Part shown: positions 1 to 8,258 of the stretch, piece after piece
Layout: each line of letters begins with the position of its first letter
How positions within the stretch are numbered: position 1 is the first letter of the stretch
NCBI GenBank assembly: GCA_035699705.1
Contig: DASSPI010000149.1
Location: 4,994 to 68,993 of the forward strand
Reading direction: 5' to 3'
DNA length: 64,000 nt
From: CANKHA01 sp035699705
GTDB taxonomy: Bacteria; Pseudomonadota; Alphaproteobacteria; Rhizobiales; Xanthobacteraceae
Notes under the pieces: generated by a model
The model's input: only the letters and a program-made list of their open reading frames with translations
Database searches by the model: none
Told to the model about the DNA's origin: nothing
Made by a program: the position numbers and the translations under genes

Positions 1-210
1 GGCGGGATGCGAGGGCGGGAAGACCGCAACTTAATGAGCCGAGGCGAAATCCGCGAGGGGTCAATAGTCTGAGCAGCGATGCGGGCACGCTATTGTTCCG
101 ATCATGGGCTTACGCTAAGAAATCGCGCGGGGCCTGCGGCGGTCGCCCCGCTCTCCAAGGCTCGCGAGCCCAAGCACCGCCTCCTTCGGAGAACGAGGGA
201 GGTTGAAGAT

Positions 211-1605
211 ATGTCCGCGGCCGAATCGACCAGCCGGTCCACCACATTCAAGCATGGGGTTTCCTGGGGCGAAGCATTCCGCGTCTGGTTGCGCATCGCC
301 GCCCTGAGCTTCGGCGGGCCGGCGGGTCAGATCGCGGTGATGCATCGCATCCTGGTGGAGGAGAAACGCTGGATCTCCGAAACCCGTTTCCTGCATGCCT
401 TGAATTACTGCATGTTGCTGCCGGGGCCGGAGGCGCAGCAGCTCGCCACCTATGTCGGTTGGCTGATGCACCGGATGCGCGGCGGGCTGTTGGCGGGCGG
501 ACTTTTCATTTTACCCGGCATCATCGCCATCATGGCGCTGAGCTATGTCTATGCCGCCTATGGACAGGTCGGCATCGTGGCGGCGCTGTTCTTCGGCCTG
601 AAAGCCGCCGTGCTCGCCATCGTGGTGGAAGCGGTTGTGCGCGTCGGCAAGCGCGCGCTCAAAAACAATGTCATGATCGCGCTCGCAGGCGCGGCTTTCT
701 TCTGCATCTTCTTTCTCGACGTCGCCTTCCCCGTCATTATCTTCGGCTCGGCCTTGATCGGCTTCCTCGGCGGCTGGTTCAACTGGAGCGCGTTCCAGGT
801 CGGCGATGGGCACGGCGTGAGCGGCAAGGACGCGGCCGTGGTGGACAGCCTGCTCGGCGACGAAGCCCCCGATCACGTACGGCCAACGGTGACGCGCTCG
901 CTGCGGGTCGCCGCGACCTGGCTGACACTGTGGCTTGCGCCGGTTGCCGCGCTGCTGCTGACGTTCGGAAGCGACAACGTCTTCAGCCAGATCGCGGTCT
1001 TCTTCAGCAAGATGGCGCTGGTCACCTTCGGCGGCGCCTATGCGGTGCTGGCTTATGTCGCCCAGGAGGCGGTGGAGAATTATCGCTGGCTCAACCCCGG
1101 CGAGATGCTGGACGGCCTCGGCATGGCGGAGACGACGCCGGGCCCGCTGATCATGGTGCTGCAATTCGTGGGCTTCATGGCGGCGTTTCGCGATCCCGGC
1201 ACGCTGACGCCGATGCTGGCGGGAACGCTCGGCGGCCTGCTCGCCACCTGGGTGACCTTCGCGCCATGCTTTCTTTGGATCTTCCTCGGCGCACCCTTCA
1301 TCGAAAAATTGCGCGGCAATAAATCGCTGAGCGCCGCGCTGTCGGCGATCACCGCGGCGGTAGTCGGCGTCATTCTCAATCTTGCATTATGGTTCGCGAT
1401 CCACACGATCTTTCAACAGGTGCGGCCGGTGCGCGGCTATGGCTTCGATTTCGTCGCGCCGGTGCTGGGCAGCGTCGATCCCTGGGCGCTGGCTTTGTCG
1501 ATCGCCGCCGCCGTCGCGATCTTCCGCTTCAACGCGGGAATGATGATGACGCTGGCGGCCTGCTCGCTCGCCGGAATGGCGCTCTATCTAGCCGGCCTGC
1601 GCTAG
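211..1605 (+). CDS. chrA: Chromate transporter ChrA, two-domain form
   Basis: The 464-residue product is an inner-membrane protein of the CHR family, which exports chromate and gives chromate resistance in characterised members. Two homologous halves are visible. The first opens with LSFGGPAGQIAVMH near residue 33 and PGPEAQQLATY. The second has LVTFGGAYAVLAYV near residue 270 and TTPGPLIMVLQFVG. Most of the rest is hydrophobic. An in-frame start at 79 exists, but the first 44 residues are basic and atypical, and ATG 211 sits just after a GAGGGAGG-like site. The gene converges on the ABC permease and their stop codons overlap. Family assignment is firm; that chromate is the substrate here is inference. 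Confidence 0.93.
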   Translation: MSAAESTSRSTTFKHGVSWGEAFRVWLRIAALSFGGPAGQIAVMHRILVEEKRWISETRFLHALNYCMLLPGPEAQQLATYVGWLMHRMRGGLLAGGLFILPGIIAIMALSYVYAAYGQVGIVAALFFGLKAAVLAIVVEAVVRVGKRALKNNVMIALAGAAFFCIFFLDVAFPVIIFGSALIGFLGGWFNWSAFQVGDGHGVSGKDAAVVDSLLGDEAPDHVRPTVTRSLRVAATWLTLWLAPVAALLLTFGSDNVFSQIAVFFSKMALVTFGGAYAVLAYVAQEAVENYRWLNPGEMLDGLGMAETTPGPLIMVLQFVGFMAAFRDPGTLTPMLAGTLGGLLATWVTFAPCFLWIFLGAPFIEKLRGNKSLSAALSAITAAVVGVILNLALWFAIHTIFQQVRPVRGYGFDFVAPVLGSVDPWALALSIAAAVAIFRFNAGMMMTLAACSLAGMALYLAGLR

Positions 1606-2384
1606 CCTTCCGGCTGCAGCGCGCTCTCATGCCAGCGGCGCAGCACGAGCTGCGACAGCAAAGTGAGCGCGAAGAAGATCGCGACCCCGACGACCGACAG
1701 CAACAATAGCGCCGCGAACATGCGCGGAATGTCCAGCCGATAGCCGGACTCGGCGATGCGATAGGCGAGCCCGGAGCCCGCACCGGCCGAGCCGGCGGCG
1801 ATTTCCGCCACCACAGCCCCGATCAGCGCCAGTCCGCCCGCGATGCGCATGCCGCCCAGGATGTAAGGCAGCGCCGACGGCAGCTTGAGGTGACGCAAGA
1901 TCTGCCAGCGCGACGCGCCGTAAAGCCGGAACAGGTCGACCAGATTGCGCTCCACCGAATTGAGCCCGAGCGTGGTGTTCGCCAGCACCGGGAAGAAGGC
2001 GACGATCCAGGCGCAAGCCAAAACCGCGGCGGGCTGCGGCAGATAGATCAGGAGCAACGGTGCGATCGCCACCACCGGCGTCACCTGCAGCGCCACCGCA
2101 TAGGGATACAGCGAATATTCGACCAGCCGCGACTGGTTGAACAGCACCGCCAGCCCGACGCCGCCGATCAAGGCCAGGAGGAAGCCTTGCAGCGTCGTGA
2201 GCAGCGTCACCGCGAGTGAGGGGCCGAGGATCGACCAATCGGAAAACAGCGTGGCGAAGACCAGGCCCGGTGACGGCAGCACATAAGGCGGAATGCCCTT
2301 GATCCGCACCACCAGATCCCAGGCCAACAGGCCGAGCGCCAGCGCGATGGCGGGGAGTGAAATACGGAGGCCGCGCTCGGTCAT
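1602..2384 (-). CDS. ABC transporter permease, SsuC/TauC/ThiX type
   Basis: This 260-residue inner-membrane permease belongs to the BPD/MetI family used by nitrate, sulfonate, taurine and pyrimidine-precursor importers. Several hydrophobic helices are visible, and the EAA-type loop is recognisable in LFRLYGASRWQILRHLKLP, followed by ALPYILGGMRIAGGLALIG. ATG 2384 is preceded by a good GGAGG on the minus strand, so the longer in-frame start at 2471 is not preferred. The ATPase gene lies upstream on the same strand across about 200 bp. A matching NMT1-type binding protein lies at 8259-9269 on the same strand, separated by the amino-sugar genes. Substrate is not readable. Confidence 0.9.
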   Translation of the reverse strand: MTERGLRISLPAIALALGLLAWDLVVRIKGIPPYVLPSPGLVFATLFSDWSILGPSLAVTLLTTLQGFLLALIGGVGLAVLFNQSRLVEYSLYPYAVALQVTPVVAIAPLLLIYLPQPAAVLACAWIVAFFPVLANTTLGLNSVERNLVDLFRLYGASRWQILRHLKLPSALPYILGGMRIAGGLALIGAVVAEIAAGSAGAGSGLAYRIAESGYRLDIPRMFAALLLLSVVGVAIFFALTLLSQLVLRRWHESALQPEG

Positions 2385-2582
2385 CGGGTTTCCTCCGCCC
2401 TCAGCCTGAGGACGGGCTGAAAGCCGCGTCTCGAAGGATCGCAAGTTGGCTATAGCCGACTTGCGCACCAATAGTGCCGACCCTTGGGTTCACGCAGGGT
2501 TGGTGGCGGCCCCTGCTTCGAGACGCGCACTGCGTGCACTCCTCAGCAGGAAGCCTATTGGGGTGTTTTGGATAACAGCCCA

Positions 2583-3413
2583 TCATCGGCCCTCATCCGC
2601 CCCGGCCGCTAATGCCTGCGACACCATCCGGCAAAGCGCGGCATATTCCGCCGAGGTGCGGAAACTCTCGTCGCGCGGATAAGGCGCGTCGATGACGATC
2701 TCCTGAAACACCCGTCCGGGCCGCGGCATCATCACCACGATGCGCTGCGACAGATAGACGGATTCGAACACCGAATGGGTGACAAAGACCACCGTCTTGC
2801 GCAGCTCCCGCCATAACGCGAGCAAGTCGTTATTGAGCTTGAAGCGCGTGATCTCGTCGAGCGCGGCAAAAGGTTCATCCATCAGCAGCAGCTTCGGGTC
2901 GGTGACCAGCGCGCGGGCAATGGAGACCCGCATCATCATGCCGCCGGACAATTCGCGCGGGTAAGCGCGCGCGAAAGCACCGAGCCCGACGCGTTCCAAC
3001 GTCTGCTGCACCCGCGGCGCCGCGGATTGCTTGTCGCGCCCGAGCAGCATCAGCGGCAGCCGCACATTGCCGGCGACCGTCGCCCAAGGCATCAGCGTCG
3101 GCTCCTGGAACACGAAGCTCAGATCCCCCGGCAGCTTTTCGTCGCGCCACTCGACAGTGCCGCGAGAGGGCGGAACGAGACCCGCCAGCATGCGCAGCGC
3201 GGTGGACTTGCCGCAGCCGGAAGGCCCGAGCAGTGAGACGAACTCGCCCTGCCGGATATCGAGATCGAGATTCTTGATCGCGGTGACGCCGCTGGGAAAG
3301 GTTTTGCCGACGCCGCGCAGCGTGGCAATCGCGCGCGGCGGCAAGGCCGCCCCGTCTTGCACCGTCCCCTCGCCCGCTCGCTCCGCGCCCGGTCCCATCG
3401 CAAGCGCGATCAT
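2583..3413 (-). CDS. ABC transporter ATP-binding protein, SsuB/TauB type
   Basis: This 276-residue cytoplasmic ATPase powers the import system whose permease follows it. Walker A is GPSGCGKST near residue 63, the signature is ELSGGMMMRVSIARAL, Walker B is LLLMDEPFAALDE, and the switch histidine is in VVFVTHSVFES. The MMMR after LSGG is typical of the nitrate/taurine branch. About 25 N-terminal residues precede the conserved core, and no strong ribosome site marks the first ATG, so the true start could be the Met at residue 6. The start lies 150 bp downstream of murQ, with a palindromic repeat in the gap. Confidence 0.92.
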   Translation of the reverse strand: MIALAMGPGAERAGEGTVQDGAALPPRAIATLRGVGKTFPSGVTAIKNLDLDIRQGEFVSLLGPSGCGKSTALRMLAGLVPPSRGTVEWRDEKLPGDLSFVFQEPTLMPWATVAGNVRLPLMLLGRDKQSAAPRVQQTLERVGLGAFARAYPRELSGGMMMRVSIARALVTDPKLLLMDEPFAALDEITRFKLNNDLLALWRELRKTVVFVTHSVFESVYLSQRIVVMMPRPGRVFQEIVIDAPYPRDESFRTSAEYAALCRMVSQALAAGADEGR

Positions 3414-3457
3414 GACAGCGCCGGCGGCGGATCGCCAGCCGCCGCATCATTTTCTTC

Positions 3458-3532
3458 GTCATGCGCGGGCTTGACCCGCGCATCCACCTTCTTCCGAAGA
3501 TGTTGGATTGCCGGATCAACTCCGGCGGTGAC
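3458..3532. repeat. Intergenic palindromic repeat, GTCATGC...GTGAC type
   Basis: This element lies between murQ and the ABC ATPase gene. It begins GTCATGCGCGGGCTTGACCC and contains the self-complementary CGCGGG...CCCGCG, then ends near CCGGCGGTGAC. It resembles the copies at 9289-9370 and 42354-42475 in having outer GTCAT/TGAC ends and an inner CCCGCG or CCCGG stem. No coding function is seen. Confidence 0.6.
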
Positions 3533-3563
3533 GAGCGGACTGGCTAACGTCCGCGGGAAACGG

Positions 3564-4529
3564 CTAGTCGTCTTCCGGAAAGCGGCCGCCGATCGCGGGC
3601 GCCGCCACGCGGCCGGAATATTGCGGGCGCTGGCTTTCCTTCGCCGGTTTATCCACCAGGCTGAGCGCCGCGCGCAATTGCCCGCCGGCGCGATTGAGGA
3701 TGTCGTTGGCCTCGTTCAGGTCGCAGCCATGCAACAGCAGGACCGCGACCTTCAGATTGCCGCCTGCCAAGGCCAGCGCGGCGCGGGCGTCGTCACCGCC
3801 ATGGCCGGTGAGCTTCGTCAAAATACGCTGGCTGCGCTGCACCAGCTTCTCGTTCACCGCCTGCAAGTCGACCATCAGGCCGTCGTAGACGCGGCCGAGC
3901 AGCACCATCACCAGCGAAGATAAAACGTTCAACGTAATGCGCTGCGCGGTGCCGGCGTTCATGCGGGTCGAGCCGGCGATCGGCTCGGCGCCGGTATCGA
4001 GCCAGATCGGATGATCGGCTTCCTTCAGCAGCGGGGTATCCGGATTATTCGCGATGCCGATGGTGAGCGCGCCGCGCTTCTTGCCTTCGCGCAGGCAAGC
4101 GAGCGTGAAGGGCGTGGTGCCGCTGGCCGCGACCGCGATCAGCACGTCTTTCGCCCCGACCTCGTGATCCTGCACCAGCCGATGCGCGTGCTCGAATTCG
4201 TCCTCGGCGCCTTCCACGGCGCGGGTCATGGCGTCCTGGCCGCCGGCCATGAAGAGGAGCAGCCGGTCTTCCGGCCAGCTGAAGGTGGGCATCAACTCGG
4301 CGCCGTCCTGCACCGCCAGGCGTCCGGAGGTGCCGGCGCCGGCATAGATCAGGCGTCCGCCTTCCTTCAGCAGGGCTTCGGTGGCGATTGCCGCCCGCTC
4401 AATCGCCGGCCGCACCGCGCGCACGGCGGCGACCGCGGCCAGTTGTCCCTCAATCATGGCGTCCAGGATGTCCGCGGGCTCCCAGAGGTCGAGATTTGAG
4501 TAACGCGGGCTCGGACGCTCGGTATTCAT
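3564..4529 (-). CDS. murQ: N-acetylmuramic acid 6-phosphate etherase MurQ
   Basis: MurQ cleaves the D-lactyl ether of MurNAc-6-phosphate, giving GlcNAc-6-phosphate in cell-wall recycling. The 321-residue length is normal for the family. The phosphosugar-binding SIS region is clear: GAGTSGRLAVQDGAEL near residue 66 carries the catalytic Glu, and VAASGTTPF follows further on. GSTRMNAGTAQRITLN is the second family signature. ATG 4529 follows GGGGAG on the minus strand; a longer frame to 4598 has no support. The gene diverges from the kinase operon across 102 bp, and that operon supplies the next steps, a strong functional link. Confidence 0.96.
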   Translation of the reverse strand: MNTERPSPRYSNLDLWEPADILDAMIEGQLAAVAAVRAVRPAIERAAIATEALLKEGGRLIYAGAGTSGRLAVQDGAELMPTFSWPEDRLLLFMAGGQDAMTRAVEGAEDEFEHAHRLVQDHEVGAKDVLIAVAASGTTPFTLACLREGKKRGALTIGIANNPDTPLLKEADHPIWLDTGAEPIAGSTRMNAGTAQRITLNVLSSLVMVLLGRVYDGLMVDLQAVNEKLVQRSQRILTKLTGHGGDDARAALALAGGNLKVAVLLLHGCDLNEANDILNRAGGQLRAALSLVDKPAKESQRPQYSGRVAAPAIGGRFPEDD

Positions 4530-4631
4530 GGCTCCCCACAGGACTTTAGCCGCTTGGGATAACGCGAGTGATCCAAATTCGTTCTGGCGCGTTAACAACT
4601 TGATGGGGCTAGGGAAACGGAGTGCTCGGAG
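4530..4631. promoter_or_regulatory. Divergent control region of the amino-sugar genes
   Basis: This 102-bp gap separates the murQ start from the start of the kinase operon, so both promoters must lie here or overlap the genes. It holds an imperfect inverted repeat, TTGGGAT with ATCCAAA at a spacing of 10 bases (about 4551-4574), that could be an operator for an RpiR- or GntR-type regulator. No regulator gene of that kind lies in the window, and no consensus -35/-10 pair stands out. Confidence 0.35.
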
Positions 4632-5543
4632 TTGCGTCCCTTGGGCCCAAACGCGCTTTTACTCGGTGTTGACGGCGGCGGCACGCGATGCCGGGTGCGC
4701 CTGAGCGACGCTACGGGCGCAAAACTCGGCGAAGCAACCGCCGGTCCGGCCAACATCCGCTTCGGCCTGGAACGCAGCTTTTCAGCGATTCTCCAGGCCA
4801 CCACAGAATGCCTCGTCCAGGCCGGTCTCTCAAGCAAGGATTCCTCCCGCGTCACCGCCTGCCTCGCGCTCGCCGGGGCGAGCGAGCCCAAGCATCTGGC
4901 GGCGGCGCAGGATTATCCGCATCCTTTCCGCCGGGCGATCGTGACCACCGATGCGCATGCCGCCTGTGTCGGCGCGCATGGCGGCCGCGACGGCGGGATC
5001 ATCATCATCGGCACCGGCAGCATCGGTTGGGCGGAGCGCAAAGGGCTGCATTATCGCATCGGCGGCTGGGGCTGGCCGATCTCCGATGAAGGCAGCGGCG
5101 CCTGGATCGGCCATGAAGCGCTGCGCCAGCTGCTCTGGGCCTATGACGGGCGGATCGACTGGTCGCCGCTATTGCGCGCGCTTTTCGCGCGGTTCGAGCA
5201 GGACCCGCATGCTATCCTGCAATGGACGCTCAATGCTTCGCCGCGCGATCTCGGCTCGCTTGCGCCGCTGATCGTGGAACATGCGGCGCAAAACGACCGT
5301 GTCGGCCGGGAGCTTATGCGAATGGCTGCAGTCCATATCGACCGCCTGGCGGAACGCCTGATTTCGGTCGGCACGCAGCGGCTGTCGGTGGTCGGCGGCC
5401 TGGCCGAGCATGTCGCACCCTGGCTGTCGCCAGTCACCAAATCTCATCTCGTTGCGCCGGAAGGCGATGCATTGGATGGCGCGCTGCGTCTGGCGCGGCA
5501 GACCGCCGTGCACCCTCGCTCACCGCTGCTCGAGCGGGCCTGA
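4632..5543 (+). CDS. BadF/BadG-type amino-sugar kinase (probable N-acetylglucosamine kinase)
   Basis: This 303-residue cytoplasmic kinase has the ASKHA fold. The first phosphate loop is LLLGVDGGGTRCRVRL near residue 9, and the second is IIIIGTGSIGWAERKG. GWGWPISDEGSGAWIG is typical of the GlcNAc/glucosamine kinase branch of the BadF/BadG/BcrA family. The start is TTG 4632 with a GGAG about 9 bases upstream. The stop overlaps the next ATG by one base. With the SIS deaminase, nagA and divergent murQ around it, phosphorylation of GlcNAc (possibly glucosamine) is the likely reaction. Which sugar is preferred is inference. Confidence 0.85.
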   Translation: MRPLGPNALLLGVDGGGTRCRVRLSDATGAKLGEATAGPANIRFGLERSFSAILQATTECLVQAGLSSKDSSRVTACLALAGASEPKHLAAAQDYPHPFRRAIVTTDAHAACVGAHGGRDGGIIIIGTGSIGWAERKGLHYRIGGWGWPISDEGSGAWIGHEALRQLLWAYDGRIDWSPLLRALFARFEQDPHAILQWTLNASPRDLGSLAPLIVEHAAQNDRVGRELMRMAAVHIDRLAERLISVGTQRLSVVGGLAEHVAPWLSPVTKSHLVAPEGDALDGALRLARQTAVHPRSPLLERA

Positions 5544-6571
5544 TGGACCAGCACGATCGCCAGATGGCGACGGAATTCCGCGAGGCGCCCGTGGTGGTGC
5601 GGCGCCAAGCGGAAGCGCTCGCCGCCCCGCTGGCGGAATTGGCCGCGCGGCTCAGACGCCGGCCGCCCGACGTGGTGGTGACATGCGCCCGCGGCAGCTC
5701 GGCGCATGCCGCCACCTTCGGCAAGCATCTGTTCGAGCGGCATCTCGGAATCGTTTGCGCGCCGGCGGCGCCCAATATCGCCAGCGTCTACCGCACGCAG
5801 ATGCGGCTGAAAGATCAGCTCTTCCTTTCCATCTCGCAATCCGGCCGCAGCGATGACCTGGTCGAATCCGCGCGCATGGCGAAGGCGTCCGGCGCGATCA
5901 CGGTGGCGATGGTGAACGACACCGCCAGCCCGCTGGCGGTGGATTCCGACATCGTGCTGCCGATCGGCGCCGGGCTCGAGCACAGCGTGGCGGCTACCAA
6001 GACTTTCGTGGGCTCGCTCGCCGCGTTGCTGCGGCTGACTGCGGCATGGACGGAAGATGCAGATTTCGCCGCGGCGCTCGAAGACTTGCCGGACCGGCTG
6101 GCAGCAGCCTCCGACCTCGATTGGAGCATCGCGCTCGATGCGCTGGCCGCCGCGACCAGCCTGCTGACGCTGGGCCGGGGGCCGACGCTGGCGATCGCGC
6201 GCGAGGCGGCGCTGAAATTCAAGGAGACCTGCGACCTGCCGGCCGAGCCTTTCAGCGGCGCCGAATTCATGCATGGCCCGGTGTCGTTGGTGGATACGCA
6301 TTATCCGGTGCTGATCTTTATGCCGACCGACGCGGCAGCGAAGGGGTTGGCCGAGCTCGCGGCCGACTTGGGCGGCAAAGGCGCATCGGTCTTTTTCACC
6401 GGCACAACCGAAAGCGCGGGAAATCTTCCATCCTTGTCGCCCGAACACCCCGAGGCCGACGCTATTTGTTTGATCCAAAGCCTGTATGGATTATTGGTCA
6501 TGCTGGCCGGCCGCCGGGGCACCAATGTCGATCAGCCGCGGCATTTGCGGAAAGTCACGCGAACGCGATGA
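5543..6571 (+). CDS. SIS-domain glucosamine-6-phosphate deaminase, NagB-II/GlmS-like
   Basis: This 342-residue protein equals the isomerase half of GlmS without its glutaminase domain. Two SIS domains are seen: CARGSSAHAATFGKHLFE and SISQSGRSDDLVESARM in the first, LGRGPTLAIAREAALKFKE in the second, followed by SGAEFMHGPVSL, the segment that carries the sugar-phosphate site in GlmS. Such proteins in amino-sugar operons act as NagB-II deaminases, turning glucosamine-6-phosphate into fructose-6-phosphate and ammonia. The start ATG 5543 is embedded in the kinase stop (TGATG). A frame open upstream to 5222 is an overlap artefact. The stop overlaps nagA by four bases. Confidence 0.9.
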   Translation: MDQHDRQMATEFREAPVVVRRQAEALAAPLAELAARLRRRPPDVVVTCARGSSAHAATFGKHLFERHLGIVCAPAAPNIASVYRTQMRLKDQLFLSISQSGRSDDLVESARMAKASGAITVAMVNDTASPLAVDSDIVLPIGAGLEHSVAATKTFVGSLAALLRLTAAWTEDADFAAALEDLPDRLAAASDLDWSIALDALAAATSLLTLGRGPTLAIAREAALKFKETCDLPAEPFSGAEFMHGPVSLVDTHYPVLIFMPTDAAAKGLAELAADLGGKGASVFFTGTTESAGNLPSLSPEHPEADAICLIQSLYGLLVMLAGRRGTNVDQPRHLRKVTRTR

Positions 6572-7716
6572 ACAATAAAGCGACGCAGGCTGTGGCGGCG
6601 GACCACATCTTCGACGGCGTGACCATGCGCCACGATGCGGCGGTACTGATCGAAGGCGAGAATATCGTCGGCAATGTGTCCCTGGATCAAATTCCGCGTG
6701 GCGCGCCGGTTCAGACGCTCCCCTCCGGCGCATGGCTCGCGCCCGGCTTCATCGACGTGCAGGTGAATGGCGGCGGTGACGTGCTGTTCAATGACAGCCC
6801 GACGCCGGAAGCGGTTGCAACCATTGCCCGCGCGCACCGGAGATTCGGGACGACGGGATTGTTGCCGACCTTCATCACCGACGCCGCCGGAAAGATGCCC
6901 GCTGCAATTGAGGCCGTGCAGATCGCCATGGATCGCGAGCCGAGCGTGCTCGGCATTCACCTGGAAGGCCCATTCATCTCACCGGAACGGCCCGGCGTGC
7001 ACGAGACGAAATTCATCCGGAAAATCACGCCGGCCGATATCGCGCTGCTCACCAAGCCGCGCAAAGGCGTCACGCTGATCACACTCGCGCCCGAGCAGAT
7101 GCCGAAAGGCGCGATCGCGCAGCTCGCCAAGGCCGGCGTTCGCATCTCGCTCGGACATTCCATCGCCAGTTACGAGCAGACGCGCGCCGCAATGAGTGAA
7201 GGGCTAACCGGCTTCACGCATTTGTTCAACGCCATGCCGCAAATGCTGAGCCGCCAGCCGGGGCCGGTGGCGGCGGCGCTGGAATCGCCTGATGCCTTTT
7301 ACGGACTGATCGTCGATGGCGAGCATGTCGATCCGGCCTCGCTTCGTATCGCGGTGCGCGGGCTGGGGCGGCCGATGCTGGTGACCGATGCGATGCCGCC
7401 GGTGGGCGGAAGCCGCGCGACGTTCGCCCTTTACGGCAACGAGATCGCCGTGAGCGGCGGCCTGTTACGCCGCAAGGACGGCACGCTCGCCGGCGCTTTC
7501 CTCACCATGGCGCAGGCGGTGAATAACTGCGTGCACATGCTCGGCTTGCGCCTGGAGGATGCGCTGCCGCTGGCGTCGCGCAACCCGGCGGATTTCCTCG
7601 GGCTTGGCAGCCGGCTCGGCCAATTGGCGGCAGGATACCGTGCCGACATGGTCGCTTTCCATCCCGAGCGGATCGACGTGATCGAGACCTGGGTGGCGGG
7701 AAAGGCCAGCCGCTGA
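6568..7716 (+). CDS. nagA: N-acetylglucosamine-6-phosphate deacetylase NagA
   Basis: NagA removes acetate from GlcNAc-6-phosphate to feed the preceding deaminase. The 382-residue amidohydrolase shows PGFIDVQVNGGGDVLFND at the end of strand 1, the metal Glu in GIHLEGPFISPERPG, histidines in ISLGHSIA and FTHLFNAMP, and the catalytic Asp in LVTDAMPPVGG. These match the one-metal NagA pattern. ATG 6568 overlaps the deaminase stop as ATGA, which fixes the start and implies translational coupling. It is the third gene of the amino-sugar operon and its stop overlaps the next gene by one base. Confidence 0.95.
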   Translation: MNNKATQAVAADHIFDGVTMRHDAAVLIEGENIVGNVSLDQIPRGAPVQTLPSGAWLAPGFIDVQVNGGGDVLFNDSPTPEAVATIARAHRRFGTTGLLPTFITDAAGKMPAAIEAVQIAMDREPSVLGIHLEGPFISPERPGVHETKFIRKITPADIALLTKPRKGVTLITLAPEQMPKGAIAQLAKAGVRISLGHSIASYEQTRAAMSEGLTGFTHLFNAMPQMLSRQPGPVAAALESPDAFYGLIVDGEHVDPASLRIAVRGLGRPMLVTDAMPPVGGSRATFALYGNEIAVSGGLLRRKDGTLAGAFLTMAQAVNNCVHMLGLRLEDALPLASRNPADFLGLGSRLGQLAAGYRADMVAFHPERIDVIETWVAGKASR

Positions 7717-8252
7717 TGAAGGGGATTCGCGAGACGGGTTTGCGGGCGCTTCTCGCCGCCGTCGCCTGCATCGTCCTGGCCAAGGGGACCGCGGCGGAAA
7801 CCAAACTCACCGATTTCAACGGCGAATGGAGCGGCACCGGGCAGGATCGGGATTCTCCGCTGCAATCCTTGCAGGACACCAGCTGCCGCAATGCCGTGCG
7901 CGCGACGGCGCAACGCATGCGTATCGAAATGACCTGTGAACGCAAATCCGGCGTCCGCAAAACTGTCCGGATGAACGTCACGTTGCAGGGTGATCAGTTG
8001 ACCGGCCGGATCAATCGGCGGATCTCGCAGCCAGGCAAGGAGGACTCCGTGATCGGCGGCATGCTCTCCGGAACAAAGAGCGATAGTTCCGCCAACCTGA
8101 CCGTAAGCTGGAAGGGCCCGACGCCGAGCACGTCCATAAATCTGAAGCTGGAGACGCCGACTTCCTATTCCATGAAGGTGACGGCGCTCGGCCTGACATT
8201 CATGGATGCGACGTTCAATCGAATTTCGGAGCGCGCGCCGCGGCGGCGCTGA
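7716..8252 (+). CDS. Secreted protein of unknown function
   Basis: I do not recognise this 178-residue protein. It starts with a signal peptide (about residues 1-27: charged MKGIRETG, hydrophobic LLAAVACIVLA, then AETK). The mature part has a FNGEWSGTGQD segment near its start, two cysteines (DTSCRNAV and MTCERKSG) that could form a disulfide in the periplasm, and a pattern of alternating short strands that suggests a small beta-barrel or lipocalin-like fold. Its ATG overlaps the nagA stop, so it is co-transcribed with the amino-sugar genes. It ends six bases from the convergent binding-protein gene. Confidence 0.75.
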   Translation: MKGIRETGLRALLAAVACIVLAKGTAAETKLTDFNGEWSGTGQDRDSPLQSLQDTSCRNAVRATAQRMRIEMTCERKSGVRKTVRMNVTLQGDQLTGRINRRISQPGKEDSVIGGMLSGTKSDSSANLTVSWKGPTPSTSINLKLETPTSYSMKVTALGLTFMDATFNRISERAPRRR

Positions 8253-8258
8253 GCGCCC

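Noticed and set aside
1..72. Possible end of an upstream gene at the window edge
   Set aside because: One frame is open to a stop at 70-72, but 23 codons are too few to identify and other frames are similar.
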